From Heliocybe sulcata (Eukaryota; Basidiomycota; Agaricomycetes; Gloeophyllales; Gloeophyllaceae): a stretch of DNA of 64,000 nucleotides. The stretch spans positions 248,001 to 312,000 of the forward strand of contig ML213520.1 of assembly GCA_004369045.1 (NCBI GenBank). Direction: 5' to 3'. Of the stretch, positions 34,701 to 45,936 are shown one piece after another. The notes under the pieces were generated by a model. The model ran no database searches, was not told where the DNA came from, and saw only the letters and a program-made list of their open reading frames with translations. The position numbers were made by a program, and so were the translations under genes. Within the stretch, counting starts at the first letter, position 1. The number at the start of each line of letters is the position of its first letter.

Positions 34701-35698
34701 TCAGGATACCAAGGTCTTGCTGCAGCAGTCTAGGGAGAAGCTGGTCATAACGTGCGTGGCTCGAATCGTGTTTCTCCCGAAAGCTTGTCTTTACACCCCA
34801 GATTCAGACGAGTCTCGAATGACCTCTCGTCCTACGATTCGAAGAAGTACGTTGTTTCGATCGCGTCTACTGACTCCAACGGTGGCCTACGATTCCATGT
34901 CGGAGAGCCGATCCGTGTGCGGTGGCATGCACCTTACAATCACTCGCGTCGTGACTGGGTCGGTATATACAGGGTACGCTCCTTCTTGCTTCTGCGAAAC
35001 TCAATTTGAGGATCGTCGCCGCACTAGGTGGGCGCCAACGAGTCCAACCTGGTCACTAAGACCTCTTCTCTGGGAAAGTGGGTGCCCGTCCATGATGACG
35101 AGTGGGACGGTGATGTTCCGCTCCACTTGAACAAGCCCGTCATACCCGGTGAAGATGAGAACGGTGAAGTCGTGTTCAAAGGAAGCGCCCTGCCCTGGCA
35201 AACCGGGTTGTACGAGGTATGTTGCACGGCTGCTATTCTCGGTACAGAAAATGGACCCTGATGGTGGTCCAGATTCGATACCACCACGATGGCAAATACA
35301 ACGTGATGAGCATGAGCGAGCCTTTCGAGATCTATGGTATGGTTCTAGACTAAGATCGTTGGGCGAAGACTGATCCGTCCTCAGTGCACAAACCGGATGT
35401 CCTGGACTTCCGGAGCGTGCGAGCGAGTTTGATGCGGGTGGTACCCTTGTGCCTCGACTCCGATCCTTCCCTGATTCCTGTGTGTTGCCACGAGGGGCAG
35501 GGACAGATGCCGGAGTCTACGGATGCCCGCGACCCTGATGATTTCAGGTTCTGGTCGGAGCGGCAGGCGAAACGTATCGCTATCGTCATCAAGCAGATAT
35601 TCGATGTGGAGTATGCGCCGGAAGTCATTGTGGCAGATGCCAATCTGTCTGCTCTGGCCCACAGAATACTGGTGTCAAAAAAGGTTCTCTCGCCGTGA
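31769..35698 (+). CDS. cho2: CHO2 phosphatidylethanolamine N-methyltransferase
   Basis: Catalyses the first S-adenosylmethionine-dependent methylation of phosphatidylethanolamine toward phosphatidylcholine, in the ER membrane. Seventeen exons fit in phase, totalling 1013 residues: 31769-32305, 32366-32430, 32491-32571, 32624-32790, 32857-32970, 33036-33435, 33495-33790, 33851-33939, 33989-34049, 34105-34171, 34222-34356, 34408-34622, 34676-34751, 34802-34973, 35028-35216, 35273-35336 and 35385-35698. Two multi-helix methyltransferase repeats are present, the first with [12 protein letters not shown] joined to YAGYYGLSL, the second ending in [17 protein letters not shown] Glu/Thr-rich linker ([19 protein letters not shown]) separates them. 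The C-terminal soluble domain contains [19 protein letters not shown] and [11 protein letters not shown]. Intron 4 (32791-32856) has a GC donor; reading through it would break the conserved HPMYSVGYAGYYG block. Confidence 0.96.
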
Positions 35699-38600
35699 GG
35701 GCTCTCCGGTCGTGGGTTGATGCATGGGCTGCGAACATTTGTGCTGCGACGCTAGTATACGCAGTCTTTGGTTCCGCTGGGTCTAATTCATATGTAGATC
35801 ACTCTGGGCTTATCCTATTCGGTGAATGGAGCACTGATTGTGCTAACCCACATCAGCGCTCATGCCTGTCGGTTCAGGTTCTCGTAACACGATCGAGGTG
35901 GCTGTGTCCCGCTGTACCTCGGGCGTAGCTTCGGCTGCATAACACCTTGCTTCTCGCCGTGAAAACACATGTCAGACTTCGAGATAGATCACCGGATGCT
36001 TCCCCGGCGATTTAACGTGCGTCGTGCAGGCCTGGAGGCCTGAGGTTCGACTTCGGCTATGCCACACAGGGAGCTCTAACACAGACCTTTATGCAGTTGG
36101 CGCTCGTAGGCGCCGAAACGAGAAGCGTCGGGTACAATTCGTTCGCCTCATCATTGTGCACATATACGCACTTTCGATCGATCGTCTGGCCTTACATTCC
36201 GCTTGCAAAAGGTCTATCTGCGGCGAAGGAAAGCCCGTCAACCATCAGACTGTCAACATACAGACTAAAAACGCAGCGCTACGAGGTATTGAGTCGAATG
36301 ATTGATGCGAAACGCTACGTTGCAAATCTTGGACTCGTCTGCGAAGGCCGAATCCTGCAGTCGAGGACTTCATGGTCGGTGGCGAAACCGTCTTTCCATA
36401 TAGGAAGTGTTGTGACCGCTAAGACATTTTGTCAGGATTAACGGGTGATCGCCGTGGAAACGAGAATGCTGGATATAACACTGCAGAATGGAATATGGCT
36501 AGGAAGCATCTTGACTAGCTTCCGGGAGCGAAACCTGCGTGGCATTTGTGTTCCCTTTCTCTTCAGTATGGTTATCCCCTACGTTGCAGGCGCTTCACCT
36601 GCTAGCAAGATGGCGATAGACCGAGCCAGGCTGAATGTAGCTTCGGTGGGGCGTCCTTGCGAGTGTACATCTTGCAACGCTTCTACTTTCGACGAGGCCC
36701 GAAGAGATCAGAGACTCATCATCCGAAGGTTAGAGCAGGGAGCTTGGAGTGAACTTGGGGTAGACTATATCTAATGAGACGCTGACACGGCTCGTGTTGA
36801 GGCGCTGGAGGCTGCTTCGAATCCGTTCGCCGCGAGTGAAAGAAAGGAGGGTAGAAACTAGGACACTGACAAGCACATCGTCACAAACAGGATGAACAGC
36901 CCACCGGGGATATGCAGAGTGTTTGAGGTTAGACAAGCCCTCGGTAGTCTCGGATACTCCTAATTCCACGTCAGCGGTACCAAAATGCCTGGAATGTGAG
37001 GTGTCGGACGTCTTCTCCTCCTGCCACGAGCTTCAAGCCTGAATATCGCTGACAAGTATGCAATGCTTACTCGCGGGATGAGATTACTCACTGATCATGC
37101 GCCGATGATGGTGCACCTTTGACCAGAAATGCAGCCATATGCCTGCAGCTGATGACCCCGACCTTTCGTTCTTAGTTGCCTTATACGGCCCAAATATCTA
37201 GTCCGCTGTGCCGGCGTTACCCGATAACGTGCACAGCATTCAGCCTCTGGGGATGTGGCTCCTTTGGCTAAGAACGACACTCCTACTGGCTTCCTGGATA
37301 GGTACTGAAGCGCATAAACTCAGCAAGACCTTCAATGGTTATGATTTACCCACTGAAACTGGTGCGGCCATAAACCTGCGCGCCGCTTTCCCCAAGAAGT
37401 CTGGAGCGGCACTCGTGCAGTATCAAAAATAATGTTGGTCTGTCGCATGAATCATCCTCCGTGTGGCTAAGCCTCCACGTGTTAAGGGAAGCTTTGATAC
37501 GGCACAGATTTTGTGCCATCTTAGGCTATGCAACGCAGGAACGCCATCCCCGCTCGTCCTCAAAGGTGTCATAGAACATAGCTTCCAGGAAACGAGGCGT
37601 ACCTTCTATCAATCCCAGCCACCAGTTTAGCGCTTCTCTTACAAGTTAGGCAACAATGACTGCTAGGTAATGTGAAGAAATCTCTATTGGGAAGTCCTTT
37701 TCTTCCCTTTGGTAGTCTATTTCGCTGAGGGGGACCCTTTGCTGCTTCACCAGATTCTTGCACATGCTGCTGTGAGTAGCGCGGTCCCTCTCGGCGTTAA
37801 GAATCCAGATTTTTTAGCTTCACGATGTTGCCACTGCTCGTCTCAATGGGGGAATCCCACGGACACCTGGCAACCCCGACATTTCTTTAGGCTTGCAAGG
37901 ACCTAGGTTCTCACAGCTCCTAGACTATGTCATCTGTCAGCGGGAGAAGGTCTAATTGTGCTGACGACGTGCTGCGCGCAAGACGCTCTCATAGGCCAAG
38001 CCTGTCAACTCCTTGTCGTATTATACCCGGCTTTATGCATGATACATGCGTGGTAACTGGATTCTTGACAGCGCGGACGTCGGTTAGTCAATTCAACTTG
38101 AGATCCCGAGTGCAGCAGGTCCCTGAAATCCCCAGCGCTCCTTTGACCCTTCCAAATCAAATGTATCTCACCGGCGGGTTACGCAGTCACCAGGGTCCCC
38201 TACACTGCCATTACACGTAAATGATAGGTGTGCGCGCATTCATTTTCGAAGGGAGAGAGGGAAGCCAGCATCTCCGTGAACCGTAACACAGCATGTCGAC
38301 TTTCCCCAGCCGTCCACACGCAACTTTCTGTCGCCGACTCTTCATGAAGTCGGCCGCTCAGGCAACCACCTGGAATGAACGCAAGCGCCAACATGGGTGC
38401 AAGCCCAGAGCAAAACGCCATCTAATCAAGCGGCAGAGTAAAATTTACCCCTTTTCAATCGGTACAGGATTTCGTCCGCGGCAGGCAGATCGGATTGCGG
38501 CACTGGTAAGCAGGCTTATTCATTATGGAATACACTATATTCACCAGTCGCCACTTTCCCCTCAGCAAACATCGACATGAGTCCCCAGAACCGGGCCTGC

Positions 38601-39628
38601 AGAATCACCATACCACACATCGCCAATTCGGAAGGTCAGATTTGGGCCTCCTGTGAATCCCCGTGTTCGTGCTACGTCCCATGAGTAGGAAGCAGCTTTT
38701 CTTCCATGACGGCTTGGACTATACTGTGATTTCGACGTTCTCTGTGACAGTTTATACCGACAACTGCGATAGCAGAAGCTGGACCTGCTACCCTTCCATA
38801 TGTATCGTCAGCCCACGGCGATAATTACTCTGTGTCGTGGTGCGCAATCACTCGCCAGCCCGCTGCACCCGTGGATTACGCTGGCCGCTCTTACGACCCC
38901 TTTCGCCGGAGTCATCTTTGAAGCTCTAACAATAAGTTTGCTCACGTGACATCGGAGGGTCTAAAGCGTCCGCGAACCTTCTAAAGTTTCGGTGGTTCCA
39001 GGTTCTTGCAGCGGCACAAACGGGCAAGTCAGTGAACTCGATCCAAAACGCGATCTCGCGTTACTGCGGGCCTTGTTCCGGCCTATCGTCTCGGTTATAA
39101 CCTCGCTCAGCCGGTGGGCGCATCGCGGAACAAGTTAGACTAATCCCTGCAGGCCTTCTTTGTCATCATCTTGAAGTACTAATCAAGACCGCCTAGCCGT
39201 AGTCCCTCAAAACAGGCATCCATCTTCCGCTCGCAGCCCCTCCGTAGCTCTGGAGGTGCCAAATCACTACCGGCACGTGGGAGGCGGTACGGAGATGGGA
39301 GGAATCCCCAGATCATTCCTTTCAACCGCGCTTGTCCTTCTCTGGAATGCCGGGATGACATGCTGAAGCTCGAGGAAATAGTTCTAACCCAGCTACCGAG
39401 TGGCTGTGTGGAGCGCCTGTCAGGACACACGACGGCAGTGATAGAGTTTACCGAGAGGGTGTATAAATTCAGCCCCTAAGGCAAGGAGTTATGCCATCTT
39501 ACTGCTCATAGATATCTCCCTTACCCACAACTATCTGTCGACTAGCGGCTCATGAGTTCCTCACAGGCCAGTCAACAGAGTATTTGTGTCTAATAGGCTG
39601 ACACTTAACATCGAATCTCCAGTCTGTT
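35699..39628. other. 3.9-kb gene-poor region
   Basis: Only scattered frames of 60-115 codons on both strands. None shows a domain, a start in good context with phase-consistent splicing, or similarity to a neighbour that I can see. No terminal repeats, target duplications, reverse-transcriptase or transposase motifs were noticed. It may be a decayed region beyond recognition by eye. Confidence 0.45.
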
Positions 39629-39923
39629 ATGACCTCGCGGAATGACCAGAATCAAGAGGAAGACACTCAACCGCAGAGAGTGCCGCGTCGTACGCCCATG
39701 GCCTGCCAGTTCTGTCGAGGTAAGGCGGTCTTCATTTACGGCCCTGGTGCTCATTAATCTGAGTGGTCACTATCAGGCAGGAAGCTGAAGTGCGATGGTC
39801 GTCCCATATGCGCCAACTGCGAGCGTCGAAGTATTGCTTGCGTCTACGTCCCCGTGTGAGTGTCCTCGGACCGGACAACTTTAATCACTTACCGTGCTTT
39901 ACAGCGCGGCGCAGAATTCCTGA
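39629..39923 (+). CDS. Truncated Zn2Cys6 zinc-cluster protein
   Basis: Exons 39629-39719, 39777-39855 and 39905-39923 give 62 residues. The zinc cluster is perfect: ACQFCRGRKLKC, then DGRPICANCERRSIAC, with spacing C-X2-C-X6-C-X5-C-X2-C-X6-C, preceded by a polar Gln/Glu-rich leader. Intron 1 splits the cluster after CRG, and intron 2 follows VYVPV. The third exon reaches a stop after AAQNS. Normal members of this fungus-specific family carry hundreds more residues (coiled-coil linker, middle homology region). Downstream DNA to about 40.4 kb has short open pieces on the plus strand but nothing I can attach. It is either a decaying regulator gene or a DNA-binding-only protein that could compete for sites. 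Confidence 0.6.
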
Positions 39924-41028
39924 CATATCCACAGGCACCATTACGCGCACGGTGTCATTCACGTATTTTTGATCGACAGTCATGCTCTTACCTTTGCATT
40001 ATACTAATAACCTAATACCTCCGTCCCCGTAATTTGTCCGTACTGCCTTGGTATGCGCAGTCTTGACTGTGCCATAGGACCCGAGCCGCCCAGTGTTTGT
40101 CTGATATGATGTATGTGATGCAGATAATCAATGATACGAGTCATCAGGGCAATTTGTAAGTGCCGGTCATGAGGCGCATTACACACCATCGTAGAAGGCT
40201 CGGAGCAAGTGGTGGACAAGCGTTCTTATTCTAGAGGTGCGCCGAAGAACTCCCAGTCAGCGTTCGATCTCGAGCCTGGCGTCAGTGATGGGCCCATAGA
40301 ATTCTCCCGTCAGCGGACGGACAGTTCCCCACACTGTCCATGTGTCTGTACCAATGTCTTCCCGGTTATCATCCCAGACGTGCCGTCGGATAGGGTATGA
40401 TGGATTTCGAGAGATAAATTGCAGAAGAGCATAGCCATTAACGCTGGCGTCGGTTCAGCGCTCCCCCAACAAGCGCGGAAGAAATATGATATGGCCAGGT
40501 ACGGTAGGTTGCGGTCTGATACCACGACCTCCATATAAGGCCGACCTGACCTGAAAAGTACCTTCACTGCTGTGCGGGAAGACGCTGAGAAGGGTGTCGA
40601 CCGAAGGAATTTGATTCTCACCGTCATTTTCTGCAAAATCTGCAAAGTTGCCCGCAAGACAAATGGTCTCATGAACCGAGTGCTTATCACAATTAGTGGT
40701 ACCTGATTCGTTGTAGGGCCTCTTGGTCGGCATCTCCGAGACGCTCCGAATTTGTAGCACAAAATACCGGATCACTGCGCACGTCGCGCATCCGCGAAGG
40801 TGATGGCCCATCTGAGGATGTGAGTCAAATTGTGGGTTAGCACGCGTATATGGGTCCGTCGACATAGGCGTCTTGAGAAGCAAAGTGAGGGAAATATGTG
40901 ACTCGTGAGAAAGAGCACTCGGGCACGTGGCCGAAGTCTGACTCGACTTTGCAAACATTGGGACGTCACGCAGTGACGGAAGTCCACTATTTTGTCTAGC
41001 TCCGCCCAGTGACTCCGGACACCGCAGC
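39924..41028. other. Spacer between zinc-cluster stub and ALKBH6-like gene
   Basis: Overlapping minus-strand frames of 150-200 codons (40310-40762, 40455-41030, 40772-41377) occupy different phases of the same DNA. They lack motifs and partly overlap exons of the next gene, so they look like chance frames. A plus-strand piece at 40209-40400 may be a relic of the zinc-cluster gene. Confidence 0.4.
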
Positions 41029-42165
41029 ATGGACGCGAACTTTGATCTCTCTCAGTGGCAAGTGCCAGGAGCAGACGCAGCGTTTTACATCCCCAACTTC
41101 GTGACCCAAGACGAAGAAGCATATTTGATTCGCAAAGTAAGCTCATGCTCTCTGCTTCAGTCTTTCGGTTGACTTGACTGTCTTCCTGCAGATCGTGGAA
41201 GCTCCGCGACACAGATGGAAGCAGCTCGCAAATCGCAGGTTTGTGGCAGTCATATCGTATCCAGAGAGTCCTGCTGATTACATGTTCAGACTGCAAATAT
41301 GGGGTTAGGAATCTCCGCTTGCCGGGCAATTGACACCACTGATCCTTGCTGGCAGGCGGAGAGATGACGAACAACAATCTATTGATACAAAGCGAGATGC
41401 CTGCATGGTTGAATCAATGGTAGATGTGCCTCCTAAGTTATTTAGAACGTATGCGAACTGCTGACGGTTACAGTCCCGATATCATCACGCGTTTGCGTGA
41501 GACAGGTGCTTACGCCAATTCCGCTCATGGCGCCCCGAATCATGTCATCCTTAACGAGGTGACCTGTTTGATCTGTGCTCATATCATCGCTGACTGACCA
41601 ATGACCATCATGCAAGTATCAAGCCGGGCAAGGAATTATGGTACCGAGAGTTCCTAACTTTGATGCGTACATGACCCTGACTTGACGCTCCTAGCCACAT
41701 CAAGATGGCCCAGCTTATCACGCTGTGGTTGGGACCATTTCCCTCGGTTCCCATGCTGTCTTCCACTACTATGAGTACGCAGACGATGATCAGCAGCGTG
41801 ACTTTGGCCAGAGCATGCGGCATGAAGACGTTCTCACTGGCGGCCGCAGAATCAATCCAGTGCCAGTCTTGTCACTGCTGTTGGAACCACGAAGCTTGAT
41901 AATCACAACTTCAAAATTGTATTCATGCCATCTCCACGGGATTGAGCCCCTCGAGACGGACAGTTTCTCAGCCTCCAGCACAGGACACGCTGTTCATCAG
42001 TCGTCCACTACTCCCTACAAGATAGCTAACGCTGATTTGATTCAGGGATCGCAGGAGCAGGATCTTGTACGCGAAGGTGGTTCGCTGAAGCGCGGCACGA
42101 GATATAGCCTTACGTGCCGCGACGTCGAGAAAGTGGTCAATAGGAAGTTCATGGGTAAAAGATAG
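41029..42165 (+). CDS. ALKBH6-like Fe(II)/2-oxoglutarate dioxygenase
   Basis: AlkB-family oxygenase of the ALKBH6 branch; substrates of this branch are poorly defined (RNA is proposed for some members). Exons 41029-41136, 41192-41238, 41290-41303, 41356-41419, 41474-41558, 41617-41640 and 41695-42165 give 270 residues. The iron-binding HxD is in PHQDGPAYHAVVGTISLGSH (His116, Asp118) and the distal His is in CHLHGI (His195). The 2-oxoglutarate-binding Arg is in RGTRYSLTCRDV near the end. The N-terminus YIPNFVTQDEEAYLIRKI and the NHVILNEYQAGQGIM strand match the family. Exons 3 and 6 are only 14 and 24 nt. The gene is convergent with the deaminase gene. Confidence 0.92.
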
Positions 42166-42535
42166 TATCTTGCCGTAGCATCTGATCATGCTCGATGGAC
42201 TAAAGCAAACACAGCCCCAGCGTCTCTGGTGCATCGAGTTCTCACAGTAGAGGAGTATCTGTTGAACACAGGCGATGTGGGATATAATCAAGATCCGTGC
42301 AATCAATGAAAATAGGCTTGCCAGGCTAGAGGTATATCCCGATGCACTGCATTCAATATACCCCCTCTTAGTACCTCCGCCGCACTTTGTTTCATATGCG
42401 TGGCGCGCGGAGCAGTTGGAGGGGATTCGGAAGCACTGCACAGATGAAGCGAAAGTAGCACGACAACTTACCGTAGCAGGCTCCGATACAGATGGTCTAT
42501 GGTTACATTGAGGGTATAGCAGGATACGACGTACA
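42166..42535. other. Convergent spacer
   Basis: 370 nt shared by two 3' ends. Nothing else seen. Confidence 0.5.
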
Positions 42536-43385
42536 CTACAATCCCTGCCGAGAACGAAATGATATCAGCCGAAGCGGATGCAAAGAAGATGGACATACCA
42601 AACCAGCGTACAAGCGACAATCAGCACGAGTCTCGTACTCATCCCTTTCGGCACCGTTGACCTTGACCGCATCGAATTTACCTGACTCATTATTCCAGTG
42701 GAAAATCCGTCTGACTCCAGCCCATCTGCACCACTCCAGGCACCGCCAGCACGGCTTTGCATCGCCCATCCCGTTCTTGGTTACGCGAGCAACGTAGATG
42801 TCCGCACCGTTCACTCGCGGATCCCGGCGCCGAGAGTCCCAAAACTTGCCTGCGTCCTGAACGGCATCTGTCATCCGCCACGGCTTGTCATGACCATTAT
42901 CACCTCCACTCGCGCTGGACCTCGTCGCCTCCGTCCTACCAAAGCTTTCATTATCAACTGAGCGGACCTGGTTATGCCTCCGCAAAGATCGCTTCCCCCG
43001 TCGGCCCTTCCCCTTCCCTGATTTGCGGGGAGAAGCAGGTCCCTGAAAGATGCTGGTGTGAGCAGCATGACCCTTTCGATCCTTTTGTTCGATGTTGTGC
43101 TTGTTTGCGCCATGTAAGACGCCGCTCCGTGCCTTGAACCTGCGTCTTGAAGGACGGAGACATCCCAGTGAAGTTGAATATGGCGTGCATCTCTGCATGC
43201 ATGGACACAGGCTTGCGATGACCCCGAGTTTCCGCCTCAGCGCCGTCGTAGTGTGTACGGTGATGATTGTAGCCGGTCGAGATGATCTTTCCGCCCTTGA
43301 CCATCACAGCTCCGAGGGTGAAGCACATGGGGCTCTTAGCAGCCGCTTCAGCGCACTGCGACAGATAAAACTGGGCCTTGCTCAT
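42536..43385 (-). CDS. Cytidine/deoxycytidylate deaminase-fold protein
   Basis: Zinc-dependent deaminase fold; the nucleoside, nucleotide or RNA substrate cannot be told. Exons 43385-43140 and 43042-42536 give 250 residues. The start is the first ATG (MSKAQFYLSQCAE); the frame is open above it but lacks ATG. Active-site elements are the HAE motif in SMHAEMHAIF (His63, catalytic Glu65) and PCWRCLEWC (Cys180, Cys183). About 115 residues separate them, much longer than the usual few tens. The insert starts at the intron and is strongly basic (SGKGKGRRGKRSLRRHNQ), then Ser/Gly-rich, which could be a nuclear signal or nucleic-acid-binding arm. The last 30 residues (CRLYAGLVCPSSLHPLRL) look less conserved and a last intron may be missed. 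Confidence 0.8.
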
Positions 43386-45936
43386 GGTGTCGCTGATCCA
43401 ATAATGGTAAGATACCCATAGCACACTAAGCAAGTTCCCATCCTTACAGAGAATAGTTCGCGGAAAGTAACGACGATGAAAGAGGTAGGAGAGTGGGAAG
43501 ACTATATCGCTGATGGTAACAGCAGAATTAAGAAGAAGCGTGACTGTGACATTCTCTTTGACAATGTAGTAGAAGTTGGCGCCTTACGCTACAGCCACCG
43601 ATGATTTCGCAGCCCAACAAAGAATTCAAAGGTAAATCTCTCATCCACATTCTGGTATTCCAACTGAGCTTAATCCAACTGCACCTTCCTTAATCCCAGG
43701 AACATCAGTCAGTCGTAACTAAGTATACCGTGTCGACGTCTTGCGGACTCCGAGTCTGCTGTGGACTTGGGCCCTAAGTTTACTCTTGACCAAGACGAGG
43801 ACACGCTTGACTTGATACATCTCCTTTCTCCAGGTTGTATTTAGAATGCTCGGGACGCATACAGTCCCGCTAATGCGAACTCGGCAATTCGATAACGAAA
43901 ATTAATGGATTTCTGGATCTGGCACAAGAGGATGGCGTCTGTCATACCGAATCGCTGGTAAGCACCTGTATATCGGCTTGATCGCGGTGCAGGAGCGAGG
44001 TCATTGTCCCACGGATTTCTTTTTCCCGGAGAAGTCGAAGCAGAACGCAGCGAAAGTCGTTTCGAAGTCCTGGTTAACTCAATTGTGGCCGTACCCCACC
44101 GTCCCGCACAATCACTCGCAGTCCCAAACTTTCCGTATTCAGTCGATGACAAATGAGCTATACAGTGCAACCGTGCGTCCGCTCCAACACCCATAATTTC
44201 TCCGTCTCCATCTGTCAATCTTTCTCTATCCTGCACAGCGTCTTTCAGGACCCAGAAACCGGATGACATCTGGTTGTACACTATGCTTTGCCGCGATGGT
44301 AGCGAAGAAGTGAAGAACCAAAGGCACGTCCCAGAAAAGCAAGTGCTTTGTCTGTTTATCAGATAGATGTCCACCCTTGATTTCGCAGTGTCTCCACCGC
44401 TACGAGGTTCCCGCGCGACTATTCTGAGCCTTACAACATTGCCCAACGGCAGCATTTACCCACAACACGAGCTACCTGCATCCGGAAATCGCCCCGGAAC
44501 ACGTGAGAGACGTTCGTCATGACCGTCTCTGTAAAATTGATGCATGTCCTCCTGCTTGTCCTGCTCGAGATGTTCTTGCTAATCTGGCCTTTTGATTCTG
44601 CGTCAGGAATCAAGCTACATAGCTAGCGCTTTTGATGGCGGTACATCAGCTATCTGTCGAGATGCTCTCAACTGGTACGGCGGCTGTCGGCTGCACGCCT
44701 CCACGCTGGCTGCATTACGCCCATCTCCAGAGCCCATAGATCTATCACAGGGGACAGATGCCGCGATGCTGAAGTGTGCGCCTAGCTTGAGACCTACGTG
44801 GACGTGCACCAAGAGCACCCATCTAATATATCCGACGGACCTATTTACTCTCCGAGGGCGCAAAACAAATGACAGAAGGCAACCAACAAAGAATCCACGC
44901 TGCTCCAGTCAAATAAACTTCGGTTTACAAAGCCCCTCGGTCAAGCATTCAGCGGCTTACCATTGTCCCGACGTTGCGACCATCAACATCTTACTTTGCC
45001 CGGTGACAGCTGAATCCCGGTCCTGGCCGTGAGTCCTCACTGCTTGCTGGACATCAATTACTCCTGTTAATCCCTTCATCCCACTAGGAAGGCTCGATGG
45101 GCCTTCTATTCCTAAGGATTTTCTAAGCTTATCTCTGCCCCATTCGTTATTTATATGGTCAACTGACATTGCGTAGGAGTTAACGCGGTTATCACCAAGA
45201 AGGTCAGTTGCAATGCCGTGCTTCCCGCCTTACAGTCTTCCTTCAAATGTGTCCAGTGGCTGTGGAGTCATGACCAGGAGGTGTCGGTTGACCGACGACG
45301 CCCTCCCTCTGGTAAACGGAATAGTGCGATAGCACTGAAATCTTCCTCTCTGCACAGGGTCATGGATGGGCCTATTGATGGTGGAACATCTGGATCTTCG
45401 GCTCCGGCGTACAAAGTAAACCCAGTGGCAAAGACGTTCGGTGGACCATGCGGTATCTAATGCTGCTTGGGCGCGTCCAACCACGTCTGAGTTATAGATA
45501 GGTGCCTGTCGCAGCGCGGAGGAAGTCAAGCTGACGTCTAGGTAAGAGTAACTGGTTCCGAAGGATCGATCTTCGCCGCAATCCTCGATGTCTTCACATG
45601 TTTCTAAACGAGGTACGCAAGACACGGTCTCCATCTGTGCGGGTACTAATGCTGCGATTACAGACAATAGATGCCAAATACATGGGGCTCAAGCTTGTAT
45701 AGGTACACAGTGCTTGCCAAATGGTATTCCGAGACATACAAGAAACGAGGTATCCAGGGAGATAGAAATATGAACGCAGGAGCGACGAAAATTAAGACAA
45801 GAGCGCTAGCGCTGTGAACCCAATTACTGCAAAGCGGAACTCCGCCTCCTGAAACAGAGCCAAGTATAGTTTCCCAAACATTCAACCCGCAACGAAAATC
45901 TGAATTTGTTGATACTGCCGGAGAAGTCGACTTCAA
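43386..45936. other. 2.5-kb gene-poor region
   Basis: The longest frame is on the minus strand at 43841-44455 (204 codons) with no motif. Other frames on both strands overlap it. The rest (44592-45667) is similar. No RNA gene or mobile element recognised. Confidence 0.4.

Noticed and set aside
35699-39628. Possible transposable-element or retroelement debris in the gene-poor blocks (also 13.5-17.9, 43.4-45.9 and 48.6-50.4 kb)
   Set aside because: No reverse-transcriptase, integrase or transposase signature, no paired terminal repeats and no target-site duplications were recognised. Low gene content alone does not support a mobile element.
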